Shown: positions 47,917 to 55,902 of the stretch, piece by piece | How positions within the stretch are numbered: the first letter of the stretch is position 1 | Layout of the letters: the number at the start of each line of letters is the position of its first letter | NCBI GenBank assembly: GCA_036323355.1 | Contig: AP028876.1 | Coordinates: 2,232,001 to 2,296,000 of the forward strand | Length of the DNA stretch: 64,000 bases | Direction: 5' to 3' | Origin: Gottschalkiaceae bacterium SANA | GTDB lineage: Bacteria; Bacillota; Clostridia; Tissierellales; GPF-1 | The notes under the pieces: model-generated | Seen by the model: only the letters and a program-made list of their open reading frames with translations | Database searches by the model: none | Told to the model about the DNA's origin: nothing | Position numbers and translations under genes: made by a program

Positions 47917-48972
47917 CTATGCCCCAATAAATAATTTCATAAGCAAGCCAGCCAGCATACCTAAAAATGGATCCGTCACCGCTGTAACCGCCATGGTCAC
48001 GCCCCCAATCAAAGATCCATCACCCGATAAAGCCATTGCTGCATTGATCGGAACCGTTACAATCGCCCCCAATACAAACAAGAATCCCGCTATCGATTCA
48101 CTCGGGATATACTTGCCCAGTTTTGGCAACAACCCACTTACTAAAATTGCAGCCATCACAAACATCATGGCAACTCCCGCCCATACCGGATGCGGTGCGC
48201 TTCCCGTTGCTGAGATAATTGATTCTACCGGACCACCGCCAAATAAGGAGGAAGCCATATCTGCAAAGCTACTAATTACCGCCAAATGATCGATATTTAC
48301 ATCGGTATTAGCAATGGCACCTGTGATATTTCCAAAAGCAATGTTTGCCCCAATATTCAAACATACCATAGCCATTGCACCCCGTAGAATATCAGGAGTC
48401 ACTTGTATTTTTTGCAAGACAAACTTTTCTCTCTCCACTTTTAATTCAGTTTTATCTTTGTTCAAAACAACATAAACGATACTGGATGCTATGACAGAAA
48501 CCGAAATCGTATAAACCAAATCTTTTGTCATCATATAGACAATAAATGCTGAACCCATGGAAGTAATCCCTACCAAATGACTCTTTCTAGTCATCTCGAC
48601 AGATACTTTCACCAGCATAATTCCAACACCCGCCATCATCCCGCTCGTAATTACTGGACCAATAAAATCAACAATATCTTCCAAAAACCCAAAAATCCCA
48701 ATAAGCGCCATAATCGCAGCCCCAATAAAGATCATCGATAAGCGCTCTCTCATATTCTTGCCCATGGTACCCGCTAAAGTAATTGTTTCTGCTTGAAATG
48801 AAATTGGAGCAACTGAACCCACAATCGCATTACCAACACCCCCAACTACAAAGGCTAAAGCCGTAGGCACCGTTGCAAAACCAAATGACAGTGCCAATAA
48901 TCCCTGCGGCAATCCATTTAAAATCACACTAAAGATCGCCAATACATCTTTCCATAAATCCATTCTGTCCAT
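47917..48972 (-). CDS. purine permease (NCS2/xanthine-uracil-like, short form)
   Basis: A 351-aa membrane protein with about ten to eleven hydrophobic segments (GLLALSFGFATVPTALAFVVGG; VAPISFQAETITLAGTMGKN; PVITSGMMAGVGIMLVKVS; FGGGPVESIISATGSAPHPVW). The block after transmembrane segment 8 with GG.P resembles the NCS2 substrate region, but the protein is shorter than typical NCS2 members (about 430 aa). Purine transport is supported by the riboswitch in front. An in-frame ATG at 48963 is an equally good start. Confidence 0.75.
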   Translation of the reverse strand: MDRMDLWKDVLAIFSVILNGLPQGLLALSFGFATVPTALAFVVGGVGNAIVGSVAPISFQAETITLAGTMGKNMRERLSMIFIGAAIMALIGIFGFLEDIVDFIGPVITSGMMAGVGIMLVKVSVEMTRKSHLVGITSMGSAFIVYMMTKDLVYTISVSVIASSIVYVVLNKDKTELKVEREKFVLQKIQVTPDILRGAMAMVCLNIGANIAFGNITGAIANTDVNIDHLAVISSFADMASSLFGGGPVESIISATGSAPHPVWAGVAMMFVMAAILVSGLLPKLGKYIPSESIAGFLFVLGAIVTVPINAAMALSGDGSLIGGVTMAVTAVTDPFLGMLAGLLMKLFIGA

Positions 48973-49003
48973 CCTCTCTTGTCCTTAGTTTGCCCTTGAA
49001 AAT

Positions 49004-49034
49004 AAAAAAGCTGATAACCGGAGAGATTATCAGC
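49004..49034 (-). terminator. riboswitch expression-platform terminator
   Basis: GCTGATAA pairs with TTATCAGC over 8 bp with a 9-nt loop, followed by six T on the minus strand. It lies between the purine aptamer and the permease gene, so it is the expected off-switch. A further hairpin (49067-49090) lies between aptamer and terminator. Confidence 0.85.
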
Positions 49035-49107
49035 TTAATAAAAAGCAAATACACAAAACAAGCCTATAGCAACAGAACTTCTGTCCGCTACAAGAAAGGA
49101 TGTTTTC

Positions 49108-49178
49108 TCACCATAGTAGGATCATTTTAGGTGATCCTGTAGAAACTCCCTGACCATATTACAAGGATTATACAGCTC
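49108..49178 (-). ncRNA. purine riboswitch aptamer (guanine/xanthine class)
   Basis: On the minus strand the conserved purine-aptamer elements occur in order: TATAAT (J1/2), P2 CCTTG/CAGGG around TAATATGG (L2), GTTTCTAC (J2/3), P3 AGGATCA/TGATCCT around CCTAAAA (L3) and TACTATGG (J3/1). The ligand-pairing base in J3/1 is C, as in guanine-class aptamers. P1 is short and rich in G-U pairs. It lies upstream of the permease and phosphoribosyltransferase genes. Confidence 0.92.
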
Positions 49179-49202
49179 TATAAATTTTCTGGAACAAGTT
49201 GT

Positions 49203-49231
49203 ATGCTACCATAGATCCGAGCATTTAACAA
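49203..49231 (-). promoter_or_regulatory. possible promoter of the riboswitch operon
   Basis: TTGTTA (49226-49231), 17 nt and TAGCAT (49203-49208) on the minus strand, about 25 nt upstream of the aptamer. Confidence 0.45.
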
Positions 49232-49292
49232 CCAATAATTTACAAAGAATCTTCCTCCCTTTCGATGTCCCCTCTACAAATGGACTGAAATC

Positions 49293-49322
49293 AAAAAAAG
49301 ATGCGAGTTTAAAACTCGCATC
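49293..49322 (-). terminator. terminator after the 102-aa protein gene
   Basis: GATGCGAG and CTCGCATC form an 8-bp stem extended by A-T pairs, followed by seven T on the minus strand, directly after the stop codon. Confidence 0.85.
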
Positions 49323-49324
49323 CA

Positions 49325-49633
49325 TTACTCTTCTTCATTCTCCCATAAGCGTTTCAACTTCACATAGTTTTCCTCAAAAGCAAGGGTAAAAGTTTTCTTA
49401 TCCTTGGTCTTTCTATTAAAAAACTCGAGAATATACCTGTGATGTTCTCGCTTTACCTCACCGAACTCATACCGATCATTCATTGCCTTTAAGATCCCTA
49501 GTTCAGTCGATTCATATTCATGTTCCATTTCTCTTCGTTCTTCCGTGTAATGCTTCTTAGCCTTTTCCCTTAAAGTATTCTTTGTTTTTAGATGAAAACT
49601 TGAGCTGTTCGCATTACCTGATTGTGGGGTCAT
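49325..49633 (-). CDS. small charged protein of unknown function
   Basis: A 102-aa soluble protein, very rich in Lys, Arg and Glu, with a predicted helical middle (TLREKAKKHYTEERREMEHEY) and a C-terminal beta part (HHRYILEFFNRKTKDKKTFTLAF). Not recognised. ATG 49633 has AAAAGGAG 7 nt upstream. It is a single gene with its own terminator. Confidence 0.65.
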   Translation of the reverse strand: MTPQSGNANSSSFHLKTKNTLREKAKKHYTEERREMEHEYESTELGILKAMNDRYEFGEVKREHHRYILEFFNRKTKDKKTFTLAFEENYVKLKRLWENEEE

Positions 49634-49709
49634 TCGATCACTCCTTTTCATTCATGTACACTGATTCTATACCCGCAAAAATTTCTCTAACACGAATTAT
49701 ACCCAGAAT

Positions 49710-50693
49710 TTACAGCCAAGCCGTGATTATCAAATAACTTCCAAGGGAAAGGATACCAAATATTACAATTCCTGCAATTCCAGCATGTGCACCTCTTTTT
49801 ACAAGGCTTTTACCGTCAACCATAAGCCCCATAGCCGTCATCGCCATTAAGATCAGCCAATTGCTCATTTGCCCGAAAAAGCCAACCATTGACCCAGGCA
49901 AAACACCCATCGTATTGATGATCCCCGCCAAAATAAAATAGAGCACATAAAAAGGAAATCCTGCTCTCTTTGATTTTCCATCCTCTTTTCTATAGAGAAA
50001 ACTTAAACCAAGTGATACCGGCACTAACATCAGGACCCGCGCCATCTTAACAAGTGTTCCAATCTCACCGGCTTGGTCGCCCATGGCAAATGCAGCGGCT
50101 ATGGCATGGGCGACCCCATGCAAGGATAGTCCCGACCAAACACCATACTGCACCGGTGTAATCGAATCATTAGCAACTGCAATTGCAGAATAGATCAAGA
50201 CGCCAATAGCCCCTAGAAAACTCACAACGGAAACCGCCAGCACTGAATCCTCTTCCTCGGCATCAATACAGGGTGCCATGGCAACCACTGCTGACGCGCC
50301 ACAAATACAAGACCCGACACCAAGTAAAGTTGCCAAACGAGGCGGCAGTTTCAACATCTTCCCCACAAGCCATGACAGCATCAGTGCAGTCGCAACATAA
50401 GTAACCACAAGAATGATAATCTTGGGTCCCAATGCCCAAAGGACTTGCAAGTTCAACTTAAATCCAAGCAATACAATACCAATCTTCAATAATTTCTTTA
50501 AGGCGAAATTTACACCGGCTAGCAGATTCTGCTGGGTCCCGATTAGATTGTTGTACAGAATCCCGAGTATAATGGCAATTGTCAGTGCTTCCATCTGCAG
50601 AAACGGTTCCACCCATAAACTGAGCTCTTTTGCAAAAATAGAAAGCGTCAAGACGAATAAAAGTCCCACGGCTGCATGATTCCATTTCTTCAT
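49710..50693 (-). CDS. YeiH/UPF0324 family putative sulfate exporter
   Basis: A 327-aa membrane protein with about ten helices. It shows the UPF0324 pattern AIILGILYNNLIG, KIGIVLLGFKLNL, GVGSCICGASAVVAMAP and GVWSGLSLHGVAHAIAAAFA. Family members are linked to sulfonate or sulfate efflux and are often controlled by a neighbouring LysR regulator, as here. Confidence 0.88.
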   Translation of the reverse strand: MKKWNHAAVGLLFVLTLSIFAKELSLWVEPFLQMEALTIAIILGILYNNLIGTQQNLLAGVNFALKKLLKIGIVLLGFKLNLQVLWALGPKIIILVVTYVATALMLSWLVGKMLKLPPRLATLLGVGSCICGASAVVAMAPCIDAEEEDSVLAVSVVSFLGAIGVLIYSAIAVANDSITPVQYGVWSGLSLHGVAHAIAAAFAMGDQAGEIGTLVKMARVLMLVPVSLGLSFLYRKEDGKSKRAGFPFYVLYFILAGIINTMGVLPGSMVGFFGQMSNWLILMAMTAMGLMVDGKSLVKRGAHAGIAGIVIFGILSLGSYLIITAWL

Positions 50694-50723
50694 TTCGTCA
50701 CCTCATCTCCTTAAGATGAAGTC

Positions 50724-50757
50724 AGTATACCACTCGTGTCATATCATGAAAAATGAT
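50724..50757 (-). promoter_or_regulatory. promoter of the yeiH-like gene with LysR-type inverted repeat
   Basis: TTTTCA (50747-50752), 17 nt and TATACT (50724-50729) on the minus strand. The inverted repeat ATCAT-N5-ATGAT (50743-50757) overlaps the -35, as expected of a LysR activation site. Confidence 0.5.
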
Positions 50758-50771
50758 GATTTGTTATCTAT

Positions 50772-51668
50772 CTATAACGAATTCTTATACTCTTTCTTGC
50801 AGTATGCAATGAAATCCTGAATGAAGGCAATTCGATCATCCAAATAAATAAACCGATACTCTCTAAAAATCTGCATTCCAGAAAGCGAAACTTCACAGAG
50901 CGTTTCCGACTTGAGTGAGTCCGCAATAGCATCGCGTGAAATTACGGTAACACCAAGATTTGATTCCACCAAAGAAACCAAAGCATGAATATTGCCGATC
51001 TCCATATGCACATTCGCATCTTCTATTGCATAACCAGCTTCTGCTATCGCCTTCTCGAACACAAGCCGAGTACCCGAACCTTGTTCTCGCAAAATCAAGG
51101 GCTCCACCATCAGTTGTTCAAGAGAAACCTCCTCCTTCTTGCTTGCAAAGGGATGCTCGGGCGAAACGGCAACCACCAATTCATCCTTTCTATATAAGGC
51201 AGAAGTGAACCGTTCTTGAGGAAACGGACCTTCGACCATTCCAAGAATCAAATCCCCTCGAATCATCTGTTCAATCACCGTCTCTGTATTATCCACGCTT
51301 AGTTGGATATCAATTTGGGGATGCGACAGCTTATGTTTGCCCAAAATTTTCGGTAGCACATAACCACCAATAGTCATCGTCGCGCCCACCCGATAGACTC
51401 GGTTCCGCTCTTGAATCGTTTGCATTTTTACCGCTAGCGATTGCTGTAAACGATTCATCTCAGTGGCATATACCAAAAGTAGCTCCCCTTCCTCCGATAA
51501 TTTCATATTCTTGCGCCGATCGTTAAAAAGAGATACCCTATATTGGCTTTCTAAGGCCTTAATATGTTGTGAAACAGCAGGCTGAGTAATATGCAAAAGC
51601 TCTGCTGCCTTTGAAAAATTCATGGTTTGTGCAACACATAAAAATGTATGCAATTTATCATCGATCAC
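50772..51668 (-). CDS. LysR family transcriptional regulator (YeiE-like)
   Basis: A 298-aa LysR regulator. The helix-turn-helix is at residues about 15-40 (MNFSKAAELLHITQPAVSQHIKALE), and the effector domain follows from about residue 90. GTG 51668 with GAGGA 7 nt upstream gives the normal LysR length; the longer frame to 51734 has no site. It lies directly upstream of the YeiH-type exporter gene, which it probably controls. Confidence 0.88.
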   Translation of the reverse strand: MIDDKLHTFLCVAQTMNFSKAAELLHITQPAVSQHIKALESQYRVSLFNDRRKNMKLSEEGELLLVYATEMNRLQQSLAVKMQTIQERNRVYRVGATMTIGGYVLPKILGKHKLSHPQIDIQLSVDNTETVIEQMIRGDLILGMVEGPFPQERFTSALYRKDELVVAVSPEHPFASKKEEVSLEQLMVEPLILREQGSGTRLVFEKAIAEAGYAIEDANVHMEIGNIHALVSLVESNLGVTVISRDAIADSLKSETLCEVSLSGMQIFREYRFIYLDDRIAFIQDFIAYCKKEYKNSL

Positions 51669-51849
51669 TTGTTTGTCCTCATTTCTTGGTCTAAAACAGT
51701 ATTTTTTTAAGTATACCACTAGAAGACGTTTCATTCTCGTAACGGTACTTACACAATGAAAAAATAGTCAGACTTTGAAACTTTTCCTTTTTGCATCCGT
51801 CTCTACCAAGAGAACAAAACATAGACACATAAAAGGAGAAAAGAAGAAA

Positions 51850-52344
51850 ATGAAAAAAGTTTTATTATTAGTTGTAGCAGGTTTAATGATTTTTAGCTTA
51901 GCGGGATGCCAAACACAAGCAGTGGATGAAGTAACACCTCCTCTTGTAGAAGAACCAAAGATCTCCGGTACCCTCGAAGAAATTGTAGAAAACATTTATG
52001 GTGGAACAGAGCTTGAACTTCCCCAAACCATGATTACCGAATTGAATGAAGAAAATGAAGCATACTTCTTAGGCAACACAGATGTAAATTATGTAAAGGC
52101 TATCGCTTCTGAACCCATGATGTCATCGGTCGCGCATTCTCTTGTTCTTCTTCAAGTCGAAGAGGGCGCCGATATTGAAAGCTTGAAAACCACGATTAAG
52201 GAAAATGTCGATCCACGAAAATGGATTTGCGTGGGTGTAGAAGACGATGAAGTCATTGTTGATCATGTTGGCGATATTGTCGTATTGATTATGAGCCATG
52301 ATGCTGAAACACTACACGAAAGCTTTAAAGCACTAGCAGAATAA
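51850..52344 (+). CDS. lipoprotein with DUF4358-like domain
   Basis: A 164-aa lipoprotein, signal peptide MKKVLLLVVAGLMIFSLAGC with Cys20 as lipid site. The mature part has ESLKTTIKENVDPRKWICVG and VIVDHVGDIVVLIMS, which I recall from DUF4358 proteins found next to MBOAT acyltransferase genes. The role is unknown. It is probably the first gene of the acylation unit, 96 nt before the MBOAT gene with a hairpin between. Confidence 0.75.
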   Translation: MKKVLLLVVAGLMIFSLAGCQTQAVDEVTPPLVEEPKISGTLEEIVENIYGGTELELPQTMITELNEENEAYFLGNTDVNYVKAIASEPMMSSVAHSLVLLQVEEGADIESLKTTIKENVDPRKWICVGVEDDEVIVDHVGDIVVLIMSHDAETLHESFKALAE

Positions 52345-52356
52345 GGGTAATCATAC

Positions 52357-52409
52357 AAAGCGATGATTCCTCATACTGGTTTTAAGTATGAAAGGGACTT
52401 CATCGCTTT
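52357..52409 (+). terminator. compound hairpin between the lipoprotein and MBOAT genes
   Basis: AAAGCGATGA pairs with TCATCGCTTT, with a second stem TCATACT/AGTATGA inside. A short T run follows. It probably reduces readthrough to the MBOAT gene rather than stopping it fully. Confidence 0.6.
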
Positions 52410-52440
52410 TGTAGATTCGCTAAGAAAGTGAAGGACCTCT

Positions 52441-53844
52441 ATGTTATTTTCAAGCATTAGTTTTATCTATTATTTTTTGCCAATTGTATTTTCACTCTAT
52501 TTTTTGGTTCCCGCAAAATATAAGAATCTAGTTCTGCTGCTGAGCAGTCTGGCCTTCTATTTCTTTGGCGAGCCCAGATACACCATCATTTTAATTTTTT
52601 CAACCATCGTAGACTATACCCACAGCCTGATTATCGATAAAAACAGAGGAAGGCCCGCCGCAAAATTAGCATTGATTTCATCCATCATTATCAATTTATC
52701 CATTCTAGGTTTCTTTAAATACTCGGACTTTTTTATTGGAAATATCAATGCGCTTTTTTCAACAGATTTTGCCTTGTTACAATTGCCGCTTCCACTGGGC
52801 ATCAGCTTTTTTACCTTCCAAACCATGAGTTACACCATCGATGTCTATCGAAATGAAGCGGGTATTCAAAAAAATCCTCTTGGATTAGCAACCTATATTA
52901 CGCTCTTCCCGCAATTGGTCGCCGGCCCCATCGTACGATACCGCACCATCGCTGAAGAAATTAATGAAAGAACCCATTCCTTCGATCTCTTTGCTTATGG
53001 TGTCAGACGATTTGTCATTGGTTTGGCAAAGAAGGTCCTTATTGCCAATCAATTGGGCCAACTCTATCAAATCTCCGTATCCGCCCAATCATCCTCTGTC
53101 CTCTTCTATTGGATGGCTGCCATTGCCTTCTCCTTGCAAATCTATTTTGATTTTTCTGGCTACAGCGATATGGCAATTGGTTTGGGACGAATCTTTGGCT
53201 TCCATTTCCTAGAGAACTTTAATTATCCTTATATTTCAAAAAGCATTTCGGAATTCTGGCGTCGCTGGCACATCTCTTTGGGCACTTGGTTCAAAGACTA
53301 CTTGTACATCCCCTTGGGTGGCAATCGAGGTTCAAATCTCAGCTGGTTCAGAAATATTATTATTGTATGGTTTTTAACCGGTTTTTGGCATGGAGCCAAT
53401 TGGAATTTTATCATTTGGGGACTGTATTTTGGCCTCATACTCATACTTGAAAAACTCTTTCTAAATCAAGTACTGGTCAAGCTCCCTCATTGGCTTCGCC
53501 ACGTCTATGTCTGTTTGATCGTTGTGATCAGTTTTGTAATCTTCAATAACGAAGATTTGGCTGTGATCACGCTTTCGCTGAAAGGCATGTTCGGGCAACT
53601 TTCGATTCCAATTTTCAATGCTGAATCGATCTATTTTTTAAGAAGCTATGCCGTCATTCTTGGAATCTCGATCATTGGCGCGACTCCATTTGCGCGTGAT
53701 CTGATTCGTCGGGGACTTCAAAGCAAAACAAGCGAAAAAATTATCAACGGATTAGAACCCGTATTGCTCTTGTCTCTACTCTTATTGGTCACAGGGTACT
53801 TGGTGGATTCATCCTTTAATCCATTCTTGTATTTTAGGTTTTAA
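52441..53844 (+). CDS. MBOAT family O-acyltransferase (AlgI/PatA type)
   Basis: A 467-aa membrane-bound acyltransferase with about eleven helices. The conserved FWRRWHISLGTWFKDYLYIP and the catalytic His in GFWHGANWNFIIWG are both present, along with LPLGISFFTFQTMSY. It transfers an acyl group, usually acetyl, across the membrane to a surface polymer. The next gene is an AlgJ-like partner, overlapping by one base. Confidence 0.93.
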   Translation: MLFSSISFIYYFLPIVFSLYFLVPAKYKNLVLLLSSLAFYFFGEPRYTIILIFSTIVDYTHSLIIDKNRGRPAAKLALISSIIINLSILGFFKYSDFFIGNINALFSTDFALLQLPLPLGISFFTFQTMSYTIDVYRNEAGIQKNPLGLATYITLFPQLVAGPIVRYRTIAEEINERTHSFDLFAYGVRRFVIGLAKKVLIANQLGQLYQISVSAQSSSVLFYWMAAIAFSLQIYFDFSGYSDMAIGLGRIFGFHFLENFNYPYISKSISEFWRRWHISLGTWFKDYLYIPLGGNRGSNLSWFRNIIIVWFLTGFWHGANWNFIIWGLYFGLILILEKLFLNQVLVKLPHWLRHVYVCLIVVISFVIFNNEDLAVITLSLKGMFGQLSIPIFNAESIYFLRSYAVILGISIIGATPFARDLIRRGLQSKTSEKIINGLEPVLLLSLLLLVTGYLVDSSFNPFLYFRF

Positions 53845-54947
53845 TGATGAAAAATAAAATTATAGTATTCTCATTTATGATTCTTTTATTCTCCATTGCC
53901 ATACTCAACGTGCTTACCCCACCCACGATGGTTTCTTTAGCTGAACGCAGAGAACTCCATCAATTTGAAGATCTCAAAATGAAAAAACTTCTCACGGGTG
54001 ACTTTTTAGGGGACTTTGATGAAGCAGCTCTGGATCAGTTTATTTTGCGCGATCAGTTTCGAAGACTAAAAGCACGCGTTGAAAATACAATCCTTCACAA
54101 AAACGATAACAACGACATTGTGGTGCGCGGAGATGATGCCTTTAAACTCGAGTATCCCTTAAACGAGGAAAGTGTGGTCCGTTTTTCATCCTATATCAAC
54201 ACCCTCACAGACATGTATCTGGAGGACTGCCAGGTATATTTCGCCATGATCCCAGACAAGAATTACTATGTTCAATCAAGCTCCGACTTTCTCTCCATGG
54301 ATTATCAGAAATTGGAAGCGCTTCTACATGATTCCATTAAAGGCATGACCCTTATTGATCTAAAAGATGCCTTGAGCCTTACGGATTACTACCACACAGA
54401 TCCTCACTGGAAACAAGAAAACCTGGATGGAGTCTTGGAACGATTACGCCAAGAAATGGAATTGGAGACCGACTTTTCAAGTATTGCAACCACTGTCAAA
54501 CGCTTCGCGCCCTTCTATGGTGCCTATTATGGACAGTCCGCCTTGAATCTTGCACCAGACACCATTGAGTACCGTGTGACCAAGGCTAGCTTAAATGCCA
54601 TTGTAAAGAATGTTGAGTATACGGGTGACCCGGATCAAGCCCCAGGTGTCTACGACGAACAAAAACTTGGCCAATTGGATTCTTATGATGTTTTTCTCTC
54701 GGGCAGCACACCACTAGTCACCATAGAAAACCCAGATAGCAAAACGGATAAGGAATTGATCATTTTCCGAGACTCTTTCGCCAGCAGCCTTGCTCCCTTG
54801 CTAATCGAGGAGTATCAAAAAATCACGCTCATCGATTTGCGTTATGTCAGCCGCGAACTCATTGGCGACTTTGTCGACTTCGAGGGAAGCGACGTCTTTT
54901 TCCTTTACAGCACCCTTATCATCAACCATAGTGATATATTAAAATAA
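53844..54947 (+). CDS. AlgJ/DHHW-like O-acetylation protein
   Basis: A 367-aa protein with an N-terminal membrane helix (about residues 6-24) and an extracytoplasmic SGNH-like domain. The motif YYHTDPHWKQE is the DHHW/AlgJ catalytic Asp-His block, and IFRDSFASSLAPLL carries the Ser. Such proteins complete acetyl transfer to the polymer together with the MBOAT protein. ATG 53844 shares its A with the MBOAT stop; an ATG at 53847 is an alternative. Confidence 0.85.
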   Translation: MMKNKIIVFSFMILLFSIAILNVLTPPTMVSLAERRELHQFEDLKMKKLLTGDFLGDFDEAALDQFILRDQFRRLKARVENTILHKNDNNDIVVRGDDAFKLEYPLNEESVVRFSSYINTLTDMYLEDCQVYFAMIPDKNYYVQSSSDFLSMDYQKLEALLHDSIKGMTLIDLKDALSLTDYYHTDPHWKQENLDGVLERLRQEMELETDFSSIATTVKRFAPFYGAYYGQSALNLAPDTIEYRVTKASLNAIVKNVEYTGDPDQAPGVYDEQKLGQLDSYDVFLSGSTPLVTIENPDSKTDKELIIFRDSFASSLAPLLIEEYQKITLIDLRYVSRELIGDFVDFEGSDVFFLYSTLIINHSDILK

Positions 54948-55065
54948 CTCAGCAAAATAATCGTATACTTCCTTGTATGCTTTTCTTTCAAACTTTGATA
55001 AAATATAGATGTGAGTATGTTTAGACTTATGTATTCAAAGAGAAGTGGATTGCAGAGGAGCTTTT

Positions 55066-55851
55066 ATGATTGAATTTATACCCATTCAAAAAGATATTCT
55101 TGCGGCATGGGATGCAAGCATACATGATGCCTTAAGCCCATACATTAAGGAGCCCCTGGTTCAAATGAATCAGGCTGATCTCGAAACAATTCTTGAACAT
55201 GAAGAAGAACTGATCTCCATTTTCAATGAATGTACTTATGAATTATTCAGTTTGAAATGCTGTCACAGTTACATGTTTATGCTCTTTGATAAAAAACTCA
55301 ATCTAATTTCCAGCGCAAACTATACAGACGAGAAAAAAATACTGGATGACAAATCCCTGATCGTCGGTGCTTCTTTTACGGCAAGCAGTGTTGGTGTCAA
55401 TGCGGTCAACTTAGCCGCTGAAAAAGATCTTCCCGTCTATTTGGATGCCCATCAGCATTTTTGCGTCTTCTTAAGAGATTTCTATTCTAGTGCGATTCCC
55501 CTTAAAATGTCTGGTGAATCCATCGGCTTTCTTAAAATTATGACCACCGACAAAGAGTCTATTAATGAGTTGAGATTTTTATTGGATCTTCTTTCCAATG
55601 CCATGATGTACAAACTGCATTTATTCCAGTGTAGAAAACATAAAAATATGTTGAGTAAGCTTCAACTGCGCATCTTATCACTCTTGGCCAATGGGAAAAC
55701 AGAAGCGGAAATTGCTAAAGATTTGAATTATTCCATTCAGACCATCAAGTACCACAAACATGAGATCTACAGCAAGTTCAATGTGAAAAACACGCCAGAT
55801 GCGATTACAAAACTTTACAAGTACAATGACAGCAAATGCAGTTTTAAATAA
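55066..55851 (+). CDS. GAF-LuxR transcriptional regulator
   Basis: A 261-aa regulator. The N-terminal part resembles the AcoR-type GAF sensor (VGASFTASSVGVNAVNLAAEK, YLDAHQHF, SIGFLKI). The C-terminus is a LuxR-type helix-turn-helix (LSLLANGKTEAEIAKDLNYS; TIKYHKHEIYSKFNV). ATG 55066 has GAGGAG. It converges on the FGGY kinase operon and ends 52 bp from it across a shared terminator, so it is the likely regulator of that operon. Confidence 0.85.
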   Translation: MIEFIPIQKDILAAWDASIHDALSPYIKEPLVQMNQADLETILEHEEELISIFNECTYELFSLKCCHSYMFMLFDKKLNLISSANYTDEKKILDDKSLIVGASFTASSVGVNAVNLAAEKDLPVYLDAHQHFCVFLRDFYSSAIPLKMSGESIGFLKIMTTDKESINELRFLLDLLSNAMMYKLHLFQCRKHKNMLSKLQLRILSLLANGKTEAEIAKDLNYSIQTIKYHKHEIYSKFNVKNTPDAITKLYKYNDSKCSFK

Positions 55852-55860
55852 GTATAATGT

Positions 55861-55896
55861 AAAACAACCCCACGAACTAAATCGTGGGGTTGTTTT
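55861..55896. terminator. bidirectional terminator between the LuxR-type gene and the kinase operon
   Basis: AAAACAACCCCACGA pairs with TCGTGGGGTTGTTTT over 15 bp with a 6-nt loop. It ends both converging units. Confidence 0.92.
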
Positions 55897-55902
55897 CTTT
55901 GA

